NCBI GenBank assembly: GCA_026984935.1
Contig: JALSRD010000058.1
Location: forward strand, 1 to 54,727
DNA: 54,727 nucleotides
From: Desulfobacterales bacterium
Lineage (GTDB): Bacteria > Desulfobacterota > Desulfobacteria > Desulfobacterales > JALSRD01
Direction of reading: 5' to 3'
Part shown: one piece after another, positions 46,079-53,908 of the stretch
How positions within the stretch are numbered: position 1 is the first letter of the stretch
How the letters are laid out: each line of letters starts with the position of its first letter
The notes under the pieces: generated by a model
Told to the model about the DNA's origin: nothing
What the model saw: only the letters and a program-made list of their open reading frames with translations
The model's database searches: none
Made by a program: the position numbers and the translations under genes

Positions 46079-46445
46079 GGTTGCCTCCTTGCGTGCAGGT
46101 TTTTCGTCGGGCGGTATAAAGGAACACTGCATAATAATACCACAATGTAGGCTTGTTACTTATCCCCTACGCCGGCTGGCCGGGTTTGGATCTCTTTTTG
46201 TTGCGGCACACCGAAGTGGGTGTCGGCATGGCCTGCCGTCAAAACGGCATGAAAAGGGGCGGCGAACCATGCGGCAATCCGGCCGTATTCTCAACATCCG
46301 ATCAGCCGTGAAAACTGCGGGCAAAGGATTTTTTCCGAGGAAATTTGCCCGAAGTTCAGGGCGGTCCGGGCAGGGAGGTCGACATCCGGCTGACAAAGGC
46401 CAATGGCACGGAGATCTGGCAACCGGTACCACGGCGCACAAAAGG
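46079..46445. other. intergenic region between anti-sigma and NTPase genes
   Basis: This 367-bp gap lies within the same-strand cluster. A minus-strand TATTAT near 46135 could be a -10 for the NTPase operon, without a convincing -35. No gene is supported here. Confidence 0.35.
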
Positions 46446-47183
46446 TTACAGGCTGGACAGGACCTTTTCGCCGGTGGGCGCAGGGCTGCCGCCAGCCGGC
46501 TCGATGGTAATGCCGAAGGCAGTGTAGCTATCCAGCGGCTGTTGGCTGTAAACGATAAAGCGGGCATAGCCATTGGGCTCCACCCAGAAAGAACCGCCGC
46601 TGGTGCGTGTGCTGTTTTTAATCAGCCACAGCTGGTATTGCCGTTGTTTTTCGAGGGCCGGCAGGTCGCTGACCACCAGCACGCCCTCGTGCTGGCCGGG
46701 CAGATAGATCAGGGTGCCGTCGGCAATAGGCGCCGCTGCGGTGCCCTCCATCACCACCATTTGCAGTGAGGCCGGACTGCGGCTGTTTTCCAGGCCGGTG
46801 CGCTGCCAAAGAAACAGCTTGCCGACGGACAGCACGCAGACCAGCACCAGGCCGGCCAGGACCCAGGCCGGTGCCGGCCGCAGCCAGGAGAAAAATCCGC
46901 CGCGTCGGTGGGATGCGCCGGCAACATGCCCCGCAATACCTGTTGGGCGGTTGATGCGCCGCATCAGTTCGGATTTCAATCCCGGCGGTGGTTCCGCCTG
47001 AGGGGCTGCCAGCGCCAGGTGGCCGACGGTGCACTCCCAGGCGTCCAGCTGTCGGTGGCAGTCTTCACAGTGGGCAAGGTGCTGCGACAGCGCCACTTCA
47101 TCTTCTGCATCCAGGCAGCCCAGCACCAAGCCAGCCAGGAGTTTTCGGACTTGTTCGCAGTTCATGGCTACAAATGCCTCCAT
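46446..47183 (-). CDS. RskA-type zinc anti-sigma factor
   Basis: This 245-aa anti-sigma factor has an N-terminal zinc-finger anti-sigma domain with the motif HLAHCEDC (His-x3-Cys-x2-Cys, about residues 31-38), which binds the ECF sigma factor. A single transmembrane helix (about 104-123) is followed by a C-terminal anti-sigma-K domain (about 140-245; QYQLWLIKN, GGSFWVEPNGYARF) on the outside. It lies 47 bp after the sigma gene. The start is ATG 47183, or MNCEQ at 47165, which has GGAGG 12 nt upstream. Confidence 0.88.
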   Translation of the reverse strand: MEAFVAMNCEQVRKLLAGLVLGCLDAEDEVALSQHLAHCEDCHRQLDAWECTVGHLALAAPQAEPPPGLKSELMRRINRPTGIAGHVAGASHRRGGFFSWLRPAPAWVLAGLVLVCVLSVGKLFLWQRTGLENSRSPASLQMVVMEGTAAAPIADGTLIYLPGQHEGVLVVSDLPALEKQRQYQLWLIKNSTRTSGGSFWVEPNGYARFIVYSQQPLDSYTAFGITIEPAGGSPAPTGEKVLSSL

Positions 47184-47230
47184 CTTCAGTCGTCTATTCT
47201 CCCTTACGTAGCATATGACGATTTGGATCT

Positions 47231-47806
47231 TTACCGAGGCTTTTTATGGCTGTCGAAAATGTGTCGCAGTTTGTCCATGGCCAGCCGGATACGGGTTTTG
47301 ACCGTACCCAGCGGCAGATCGAGTTCGCCGGCAATCTGGCGGTGGCTGTAGCCCTGGAAATAGGCCAGTGCCAACACCTCGCGCTGTTCGCCCGGGAGTT
47401 TGGCGACCGCGGCCGTTACCTGTCGCTGCAGTATGGCCAGTTCGGTGGGCTCGGCTCCCCGCCGGCTGTCGGCCAGCATGTCCAGAGGAACGTCCGTCCA
47501 TTTGGGGCTGTGCCCTTCGAGACGCCTCTTGCGCCTGCGCAGAACATCGATGGCCCGGTTGCGGCAGATGGTGACGATCCAGCGCTTGACAGTGGCCTTG
47601 CGCACATCGTAGCTGACCGCCCTTTCCCAGATCCGCGTAAAAACGTCCAGCGTGATCTCTTCAGCGCTTTCAGGGTTGCCCACCATGTTGCGCACCAGGG
47701 AGAAAACCAGACGGCTGTATCGATCATACAGGGCAGCCAACGCTTCGGCATCGGAGTGCGCGATGCGACGGATCAATTGTTCATCGCTCGGGTTGAAAGC
47801 ATGCAT
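47231..47806 (-). CDS. ECF RNA polymerase sigma factor (SigK/RpoE type)
   Basis: This 191-aa ECF factor shows region 2 (YDRYSRLVFSLVRNMVGNPESAEEITLDVFTRIWERA) and region 4 (LPGEQREVLALAYFQGYSHRQIAGELDLPLGTVKTR), together with the usual ICRNRAID linker. It pairs with the following RskA-type factor, as in the SigK-RskA class, and would be released when the anti-sigma is degraded. ATG 47806 is preferred to GTG 47842. Its targets may include the NTPase-ABC-hydrolase genes downstream; no shared promoter motif could be shown. Confidence 0.9.
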   Translation of the reverse strand: MHAFNPSDEQLIRRIAHSDAEALAALYDRYSRLVFSLVRNMVGNPESAEEITLDVFTRIWERAVSYDVRKATVKRWIVTICRNRAIDVLRRRKRRLEGHSPKWTDVPLDMLADSRRGAEPTELAILQRQVTAAVAKLPGEQREVLALAYFQGYSHRQIAGELDLPLGTVKTRIRLAMDKLRHIFDSHKKPR

Positions 47807-48042
47807 GTGCGTTTCCGACCCTCCTCGCCAGCTGAAAATCACGACAGCATCAGCATGGTAAAATCAGCATTTGAAATCAATCTTGATTTATGCTCTGATA
47901 GCAGTGTGTACAGCCCGTGACGCACCGCCGGTGTCCATCGCACCCAGTTGGGGCTGCCTTGCAGCGAACAGTCCCTTCATTTACCCACGCTGACACAAAA
48001 ACATACCCAACAGTGCAATAAAGCATGGCGGCAGCCACACCG

Positions 48043-48075
48043 CTGCTGCCGGCTGTTATACGCTGCCGGCGGCAG
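48043..48075 (+). promoter_or_regulatory. 5'-leader hairpin abutting the ribosome-binding site
   Basis: CTGCTGCCGGC (48043-48053) and GCCGGCGGCAG (48065-48075) form an 11-bp stem with one non-Watson-Crick pair. Its 3' arm runs into the Shine-Dalgarno GGCAGGAG of the Crp/Fnr gene. It could modulate its translation. Confidence 0.35.
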
Positions 48076-48086
48076 GAGCCAGGCCC

Positions 48087-48716
48087 ATGGATACCGACCA
48101 GTTCCAGCATCTATTTCCAGCATTTCGCACGGCTCCACAAGCGGCCCGCGAGATCATGACCGCCGGGTCGGTCGTGTCGTTTCCCGCGGACAAACTGCTG
48201 TACCGCGACGGGGACGTCTGCGAGGGCATCGGCCTGCTGCTTGCCGGCGAAATCCGTGTCTACAAGGTCTCTGCCAGCGGCCGGGAAATCACCTTGTACG
48301 ATATTTTTCCCGGCGAAAGCTGCATCTTGAACGCCAGCAGCATCCTATCCCACCGCCGTTACCCGGCCCAGGCCCTGTCCACGGTGGCGGGACGTATGCT
48401 CTACCTGCCGCAATCGGCCTTCCGGCGCTTAATGGACCGCAGCGATGTGCTGCGCGCCTTTATTTTCGGTCTGTTCAGCCAACGCCTGGCCGAGGTAATC
48501 GAACTGGTGGAAGCGGTTGCCTTCGGCCGTCTCGACCAGCGTCTCGCCGATTATCTGCTGGAAAAGTCAGAAAACGGCCGGCTTGAAACTACGCACCAAA
48601 AAATCGCCAACGATCTGGGCAGTTCTCGCGAGGTCATCAGCCGCCTACTAAAAGACCTGCAGCGGCGCGGTGAGATCGCCCTGGCGCGCAACCGCATCCG
48701 GTTACTCACCTTCTAG
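48087..48716 (+). CDS. Crp/Fnr family transcriptional regulator
   Basis: This 209-aa regulator has an N-terminal cyclic-nucleotide-binding-type domain (about 15-130; LLLAGEIRVYKVSASGREITLYDIFPGESC) and a C-terminal winged helix with the recognition part TTHQKIANDLGSSREVISRLLKDLQRRGEI. It lacks the Fnr-type N-terminal cysteine cluster. Such regulators respond to NO, heme, CO or redox signals. A perfect TGTGA/TCACA palindrome lies downstream before the hemoglobin gene, a plausible target. It is divergent from the sigma gene. Confidence 0.88.
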   Translation: MDTDQFQHLFPAFRTAPQAAREIMTAGSVVSFPADKLLYRDGDVCEGIGLLLAGEIRVYKVSASGREITLYDIFPGESCILNASSILSHRRYPAQALSTVAGRMLYLPQSAFRRLMDRSDVLRAFIFGLFSQRLAEVIELVEAVAFGRLDQRLADYLLEKSENGRLETTHQKIANDLGSSREVISRLLKDLQRRGEIALARNRIRLLTF

Positions 48717-48902
48717 CCTTTCAGCCCTAGCCAGCTTTTCACGGCTACGAACCCCTGCGGTCCTGCCTGTGCAACCTCGGTTCAGGAGCGTGGTACCAGC
48801 GCAGGGTATCGGACATCGGTCAACCGCACTTTTTCGGCTATTCGAAATCCGCCTCCGGCAACGGCACGCTTTGCATTTCTATCACGGCGGCACGTCTTTT
48901 TC

Positions 48903-48917
48903 TGTGACAATGTCACA
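48903..48917 (+). promoter_or_regulatory. Crp/Fnr-type operator upstream of the hemoglobin gene
   Basis: TGTGACAATGTCACA is a perfect 15-bp palindrome with Crp/Fnr half-sites, but the gap is 5 bp rather than the usual 6. With a -10 TATGGT at 48939-48944, the start would be near 48951, placing the dyad centre at about -41, the class II activator position. The regulator is likely the one encoded immediately upstream. Confidence 0.6.
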
Positions 48918-48994
48918 TACACGCCTCCAAAAAAAGATTATGGTTTGCGCTGCAATTTTCTTTTACCCAAACCGTTTGCCGAAAGGAGCCTGCC

Positions 48995-49453
48995 ATGTCT
49001 CGAAAAACATTGACATACCTTGCCGTACTGCTGCTGGCGGCCGCCGCTGTCGCCGGTTGTGCGCAGATGAAACCAACCGCCCGCGAAGCGAGCCTTTACC
49101 AGCGGCTGGGCGGATACGACGCCGTGGCCGCGGTGGTCGATGATTTCATGGCGCGTATGGCCGCCGATCCGCAGCTCAAACGTTTTTTCGAAGGCGCCGA
49201 CCCAGCTGGACTGCGGCGTACACGTCAGCTGATCGTCGATTTCGTGTGCAACGCCACGGGAGGCCCCTGCTTTTACACCGGACGCAGCATGAAAGCTACC
49301 CACGCCGGCATGGGCATCGCCGAAAGCGATTGGAAAGCCGCCGTCGGCCACCTACGGGCCACGCTGGCCAAATTCAAGGTACCCGCAAAAGAGGCCGGCG
49401 AAGTGATGGCTCTGGTAGGCAGCCTTAAAAAAGACATCGTCGAATCCTCGTGA
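48995..49453 (+). CDS. lipoprotein-anchored group 1 truncated hemoglobin
   Basis: This 152-aa protein has a lipoprotein signal (hydrophobic about 7-20; lipobox AVAGC, Cys22) followed by a truncated-hemoglobin domain. The start SLYQRLGGYDAV, DDFMARMAADPQLKRFF and MKATHAGMGI (proximal heme His103) are typical of group 1 (TrHbN). Globins of this class bind O2 and NO and are usually cytoplasmic, so export to the periplasm is unusual. GAAAGGAG precedes the ATG. It is a likely NO or O2 defence protein under the upstream Crp/Fnr factor. Confidence 0.88.
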   Translation: MSRKTLTYLAVLLLAAAAVAGCAQMKPTAREASLYQRLGGYDAVAAVVDDFMARMAADPQLKRFFEGADPAGLRRTRQLIVDFVCNATGGPCFYTGRSMKATHAGMGIAESDWKAAVGHLRATLAKFKVPAKEAGEVMALVGSLKKDIVESS

Positions 49454-49655
49454 GCGCCAGGCGGCACACCCGGCAGGACGGCGATTTCCCCGGGGATGCA
49501 TCCGGATGCAGGATTGTATGTAAGCTGTTGATAAAAGATTTCTGCCCGGTCCTCGGGAGCCGCAGCACGGCAGCCAGACGGTGCGGTTCCTGTCGGGAAC
49601 AGGAGCTCCTTTGACCGAGAAACAGACATGCCCGTCAAGGGCGAAGGAGGCAGCC

Positions 49656-49877
49656 ATGCAGAAAAACGTTGGCACCATAGACAGATATGTGCGCATTATC
49701 ATCGGGACCTCGGCCATCGCGGTCGGCGTCTACCTTCCCAGCTGGTGGGGAGCGCTGGGCATCATCCCGCTGTTGACGGCTTTTGTCGGCTGGTGTCCGG
49801 CATATTCATTCTTCGGCATGAATTCCTGCCGGCTTTTCAGCTCCCGGGATACGTGCCGGGCGGATGGCGCCCCGTAA
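49656..49877 (+). CDS. DUF2892 (YgaP-like) membrane protein
   Basis: This 73-aa protein starts at ATG 49656 with AAGGAGG 5 nt upstream. It has two short hydrophobic helices (RIIIGTSAIAVGVYLP, WWGALGIIPLLTAFVGWCPAYSFFG) and the CP motif with a second Cys (NSCRLF) typical of DUF2892. Such domains are often fused to rhodanese in sulfur metabolism. It may be transcribed with the hemoglobin gene (202-bp gap). Confidence 0.85.
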   Translation: MQKNVGTIDRYVRIIIGTSAIAVGVYLPSWWGALGIIPLLTAFVGWCPAYSFFGMNSCRLFSSRDTCRADGAP

Positions 49878-50237
49878 CTGCCGGCGACCGGACTGCCTTA
49901 TCCCGGGAACCGGATCCGCAAAAGGGCGATCTCCACACGCGGGTATCGCTCTTTCTTTCCAGAGAAGGTACAGTGAACGATTGTCAGGCATGACCCTCGA
50001 ATGCCGCTGCTGGCGCCTCTGATACGGCAAAACAACGGAGACTAACTTGCGGCGGCACTATTCCACGGCCGATAAAAGTATGGCTGCAACACCTGTACCG
50101 GCTTGTCCACGGCCGGTTTCACGGGATGGCACGAGAGCCGCCTGCCGGCGCCGCTGCGGCGGTCCGAACCGCCTGGCCCAAGGCCCCCCCCGTGCACCGG
50201 TGGCCGTTTATTGGCCATGCCACTATTTTGCGCCGCT
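49878..50237. other. intergenic region
   Basis: This 360-bp region is between the DUF2892 gene and the 3' end of the opposing unknown gene. I see no gene, terminator or repeat that I can support. Confidence 0.4.
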
Positions 50238-50573
50238 TCAGGGCGCAAGCAGTACCTGGCCGCCGAAGTGCTGTCCGAGCGCGACATTCAGGCCTTCCGC
50301 GGCCGTTTCGTCTGTCAGTTCCACCATCAGCTCCCCTTTTTCCCCGACAACCAGCCGGCCGTACGCCTCGACGATCTCGGCCACCTCCGAGGGATCCACC
50401 GTCCACCACCCCCTGGTTTTCAACAGCAGCTGCCGCCCGCTGAAACGCCGCGGTGTCACCAGATCGATGGTCCGGAACCAGGCATCCCATCCGATTTCCG
50501 CCGGCTGTTTGAGCACCGGGCTGACCGGGTCGTGGTAGATGCGGCAGCGGCCGAACAACCGCAGCCGGATCAC
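50238..50573 (-). CDS. hypothetical protein, second of a coupled pair
   Basis: This 111-aa protein starts with GTG at 50573, overlapping the upstream stop by 4 nt (GTGA). It contains a WDAWFRTIDLVTP block and an acidic C-terminal half. No signal peptide or membrane helix. The family is unknown to me. Coupling suggests that it works with the 114-aa partner. Confidence 0.6.
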   Translation of the reverse strand: MIRLRLFGRCRIYHDPVSPVLKQPAEIGWDAWFRTIDLVTPRRFSGRQLLLKTRGWWTVDPSEVAEIVEAYGRLVVGEKGELMVELTDETAAEGLNVALGQHFGGQVLLAP

Positions 50574-50914
50574 GGCGCCACCTCTTCGAACAGCCGGCGA
50601 AGGTTGCCATCGGCGGGCAGCATGTTGTCGGCAACCGCATACCCCTGCAATGTCAGTACACGCGCCAGGCACAGCGCGTAAAAGTCAGCCATGGCAGATG
50701 CGCCCTCAGGCAGTCCGCGCCCGCGGGCCAGCCCGTAGCGACGCTCGAACAGGTGCAGCGCCATCTTCTGCAAGCGGGCCCGCAGCGGGTCCCGCCAGCC
50801 GACGCCGGTCCGGTCGAAAAGTGCATCATGCACCCTTTCCATACGGGAAAACGCCTGCCGCATGGCCTGCACCCCGGGGTCCTGCCCCCACTCGTCCAGT
50901 AAAACATGACCCAT
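50570..50914 (-). CDS. hypothetical protein, first of a coupled pair
   Basis: This 114-aa mostly helical protein starts at ATG 50914, with GGAGG 8 nt upstream; ATG 50929 is an alternative. Residues about 20-100 show amphipathic helices (QAMRQAFSRMERVHDALFDR, LQKMALHLFERRYGLARGRG). No known motif. It is overlapped by the following 111-aa gene. Confidence 0.6.
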   Translation of the reverse strand: MGHVLLDEWGQDPGVQAMRQAFSRMERVHDALFDRTGVGWRDPLRARLQKMALHLFERRYGLARGRGLPEGASAMADFYALCLARVLTLQGYAVADNMLPADGNLRRLFEEVAP

Positions 50915-51129
50915 AACGCGGTCCTCCATAAAGCAGATCGAAGCTTTCAGATGCCGTATTGCAACCGGAAAAGAACGCTTCTGTCAATGCCTGTTTTGCG
51001 GCCAATACGCTGCACCGGCACTTTATTCGCTTGCCGGCGGCATGAATCGGCCGCGCCTGGGAGCCACCATGCCAGCGGGTGTCCCGGTGCGCTGCATATA
51101 TTCAGCAACATATTGTATTTACATAGCCC

Positions 51130-51158
51130 TTGACACACAAAGAGCGATTTGAAATACT
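51130..51158 (+). promoter_or_regulatory. sigma-70 promoter for the ABC importer operon
   Basis: TTGACA (51130-51135), 17-bp spacer and AATACT (51153-51158, 4 of 6 matches) lie 48 bp before the ATPase ATG. Confidence 0.5.
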
Positions 51159-51206
51159 CATTTATGCCAAAACAACCGCGGCCTGTGTGCCTCTGCGGGG
51201 AAACCT

Positions 51207-51899
51207 ATGCTGCTTGAGTGCCGGAATCTTGCGTTCAAATATCCCGGTTCGAAATTCGATGTGCTTACCGGTATGAACTGCCGGCTTGCAGGGCCCGGAT
51301 TCCATGCCCTGTTCGGCCCGTCCGGTGTGGGGAAAACCACCCTGGCCAAGATGATCTGCGGCCAGCTCGACGCCTTTTCCGGTGAAATTACCCGCCGCAA
51401 GATCCGGCAGGTCCTGTACACCTACAACATGGAGCGGCTGCCCGGGTGGTCCAGCGTCGGCGAGCATCTCGAACTGAACATACCGCATGCCAGCCGGCAC
51501 ATCGTGGATGACCTGGTGCGGCTTTTCGGACTTGCGGAATGCATGGATTCACGCTTCGCCCAGCTCTCTTTGGGCCAGCAGAACCGCACCAACCTGGCGC
51601 GCTACCTGCTGCAGGACTTCGACCTGCTGGTCATGGACGAAAGCCTGGCCAACGTGGACGAAGCCACCAAGGAAAAAATCATTCTGCAGATGAAAGCGAT
51701 GTTCCCGCAACGCTTTTTCCTGTACATTTCCCATAACGTGGTAGAAGTGGCCCGGTTCTGCCGGCAGATCCTCGTACTGCGAACTCCCCGCAAGCTCCCC
51801 CAGGCAGTGGTGATTTCCGGCCTGGACCACCGCCATGGGCAACATCCGGACCAAAGCCGACTGGAGCACACCATGCTGGAGATCGTCAATGCTGCATAA
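51207..51899 (+). CDS. ABC importer ATP-binding protein
   Basis: This 230-aa ATPase has Walker A FGPSGVGKTT (about 36-45), signature LSLGQQNRTNLAR (about 121), Walker B LLVMDESLANVD and the switch His in SHN. The Q-loop Gln is not obvious (VLYTYNMERLPGW). The nearest relatives are the nitrate/sulfonate/taurine-type ATPases (SsuB, TauB, ThiZ). It is first in a three-gene operon with permease and binding protein; the permease ATG lies 11 nt inside its 3' end. Confidence 0.88.
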   Translation: MLLECRNLAFKYPGSKFDVLTGMNCRLAGPGFHALFGPSGVGKTTLAKMICGQLDAFSGEITRRKIRQVLYTYNMERLPGWSSVGEHLELNIPHASRHIVDDLVRLFGLAECMDSRFAQLSLGQQNRTNLARYLLQDFDLLVMDESLANVDEATKEKIILQMKAMFPQRFFLYISHNVVEVARFCRQILVLRTPRKLPQAVVISGLDHRHGQHPDQSRLEHTMLEIVNAA

Positions 51900-52647
51900 A
51901 CGCCTGTCCCAGTTCTTCCTCATCTACTTCCTGGGGTTGGGTTTTTTGATGCTCGTCAAGTACGCTATGGGCCTGTCCGACTATGTCATCCCGGGCCCCG
52001 CGGAGATCGGCCAAACCGGACGGCAGGTTCTGAACGGCTACCTGCTCGACGTGCTCAATACGCTGGCCGTGGCCGTGCTGGGGCACATTTTGTCCATCGT
52101 GCTGGCCACCTGCGTGGCGATTATCGGCCGGCTGACCGCCTGGATCGGATCCATGATCCGGGTGGCGGCCTACAACATCCAGGCGTATCCCATCGTGGCT
52201 GTGGCACCCATTATTTTCATCCTGCTGGGTGACGGACTGTCTTCCAGGCTGCTGATTACTGCCATGATCTGCTATTTCCCGCTGCTTTTGTCCTTTATCG
52301 GGATCTTTTCCGAGCCTGTGCCGGAAATCGAGCACTTCTTCGAATCCACGCACCGCATGAACTGGCGTCTGCAGGTGAAAATCCGGGCCTTCGAAAATAT
52401 GCACAAGCTGATTACGGTGGTTGTGGGCAGTGCCACGCTGGCCATGGTGGGCACCATCGTGGCCGAATTCATCGCCGCCGATTCAGGCATCGGCTACAGT
52501 ATCCGCATTGCGCTGTACCAAAGCGACCTGGCCAGAATCCTGGTGGCGCTGTTTTTAATCGGCACTTGCAATTCGCTGTACCTGGTCTTTCTGGAATGGG
52601 TCGGCCGCCGGATCAGCCGTCGTTGGGCCATACCCGCTGGAGTGTAA
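51889..52647 (+). CDS. ABC importer permease
   Basis: This 252-aa binding-protein-dependent permease of the SsuC/TauC type has about six transmembrane helices and the cytoplasmic loop (AFENMHKLITVVVGSATLAMVG) in place of the usual EAA motif. The ATG at 51889 follows the ATPase frame; the longer frame to 51835 is not supported. It overlaps the ATPase stop by 11 nt, so translation is coupled. Confidence 0.88.
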   Translation: MLHKRLSQFFLIYFLGLGFLMLVKYAMGLSDYVIPGPAEIGQTGRQVLNGYLLDVLNTLAVAVLGHILSIVLATCVAIIGRLTAWIGSMIRVAAYNIQAYPIVAVAPIIFILLGDGLSSRLLITAMICYFPLLLSFIGIFSEPVPEIEHFFESTHRMNWRLQVKIRAFENMHKLITVVVGSATLAMVGTIVAEFIAADSGIGYSIRIALYQSDLARILVALFLIGTCNSLYLVFLEWVGRRISRRWAIPAGV

Positions 52648-52650
52648 CGC

Positions 52651-53676
52651 ATGAGGTGCGCCGTGAAACCCAAAAAGCCCCGTTTCTTTTTCGTCCTGGT
52701 GCTGGCCGCCGCGCTGTCCGCCCGAACGTCGATCGCTGCAAGCAACAGCAGCGCACACCTTGCCAAGGTCCATGTTACCTACCGCCTGAAGTGGCTGTTC
52801 AACGTCAGCGTGGTGGGTGACCTGTATGCCAAAACACAGGGGATTTTTTCCCGCAACGGGCTCGATGTCACCATCTTGCCCGGCGGACCGGAACGTGACG
52901 CCATCCGGGAGCTCGAACTGGGCCGCGCCCAGTTCGGTGTTGCATCGGCGGACCAGATCATCCGGGCGGCATCCAGAGGTGCATCCGTGCGGGTGCTCGC
53001 CCAGCTCTTCCAGGTCAACCCTCTGCACTGGATCTACCGCCCGCACCAAACGCCCTTTTCCGGGCCAGAAGACCTCAGAGGCAGAACCGTGGGCATCACA
53101 TACGGCGGCAACGACGAAGCCATCATGCGCGCACTGCTATCCAGATACCGTATCCCTGAAAACGAGCTGCGCTTTTTCAGCGTGCGCTACGACTATACGC
53201 CGTTTTACCGCGGGCAGGTGGATTTCTGGCCGCTTTACATCAACGCCCAGGCCCCCATCATCGGCGGCAGGCTGGCGGCGGCCGGTGAACGCTACAGCTT
53301 TCTGAATCCGGCGGACTTCGGCATTCGCTTCGTGGCCAACTCGGTGATCACCAGCCGGCACATGCTGGAAAAACATGCCGGCACCGTCAGACGCTTCATG
53401 GCGGCGCTGCTGGAGGGCTGGCGCCGGGCCCTGGACCCGGAAAACCGCGACAAGGCCGTTGCCGTGGTGCTGCGCTTCAACCGCCGGACGCCGGCCGCCA
53501 TCGTCAGAAAGCAGCTTCCTGTAACCCGCCGGTTGATGATGCCCGGACCCGGCGCGGTTTTGGGCAGGATCGATTTGGCCGCCTGGAAGCAGACGGAAGC
53601 GATCATGCTGTCGCAGAAACTGATTGCGGCTCCCATACACGTGGAAAAGCTGCTGGTGGATCCGGTCAAATACTAG
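52651..53676 (+). CDS. ABC importer substrate-binding protein, NMT1/SsuA-like
   Basis: This 341-aa periplasmic protein has an N-terminal signal (FFFVLVLAAALSARTSIAA). The NMT1/THI5-like fold is marked by VTYRLKWLFNVSVVGDLYAKTQGIF..GLDVTILPGG and FGVASADQIIRAASRG. Relatives bind taurine, sulfonates or pyrimidine precursors of thiamine (ThiY). The ligand is not predictable. It starts 3 bp after the permease stop. Confidence 0.88.
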   Translation: MRCAVKPKKPRFFFVLVLAAALSARTSIAASNSSAHLAKVHVTYRLKWLFNVSVVGDLYAKTQGIFSRNGLDVTILPGGPERDAIRELELGRAQFGVASADQIIRAASRGASVRVLAQLFQVNPLHWIYRPHQTPFSGPEDLRGRTVGITYGGNDEAIMRALLSRYRIPENELRFFSVRYDYTPFYRGQVDFWPLYINAQAPIIGGRLAAAGERYSFLNPADFGIRFVANSVITSRHMLEKHAGTVRRFMAALLEGWRRALDPENRDKAVAVVLRFNRRTPAAIVRKQLPVTRRLMMPGPGAVLGRIDLAAWKQTEAIMLSQKLIAAPIHVEKLLVDPVKY

Positions 53677-53690
53677 CCGGGGAGGTGTGC

Positions 53691-53867
53691 ATGGAAGCAA
53701 TCGGACTGGTCGCCCAGCTGATGGCCATGTCGGCCGTCACGGCGCCCAAAAACAAAGGTGAAAATTTCGTGATTATCGCCATCGTAGACTTCCCCTCTAC
53801 GTCCTGGGCGGCTCATACCTGGCCAGAAATTTTTCCCGTTGTATCCGCATATTCCAGACAACCATAA
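53691..53867 (+). pseudogene. truncated DUF2148-like gene
   Basis: A Shine-Dalgarno (GGGGAGG) precedes ATG 53691, 14 bp after the binding-protein stop. Residues 1-33 (MEAIGLVAQLMAMSAVTAPK, then KGENFVIIAIVD) match the N-terminus of DUF2148 ferredoxin-domain proteins. Homology then ends abruptly and the frame stops at 53867. The expected cysteine cluster region is missing. The MITE-like copy D lies 42 bp further on, so the gene was cut off in a rearrangement. Confidence 0.55.
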
Positions 53868-53908
53868 AACCCATATTCCGGAGTCAAAACAAACGAGCCA
53901 ATTGTTAT

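Noticed and set aside
48876-48892. GGCACGCTTTGC as a sigma-54 promoter before the hemoglobin gene
   Set aside because: The GG and GC elements are 8 bp apart, not 10; spacing is essential for sigma-54.
51012-51090. Long-range inverted repeat GCACCGG/CCGGTGC before the ABC importer as a possible riboswitch
   Set aside because: It lies upstream of the likely promoter (51130) and shows none of the conserved blocks of TPP or cobalamin riboswitches.
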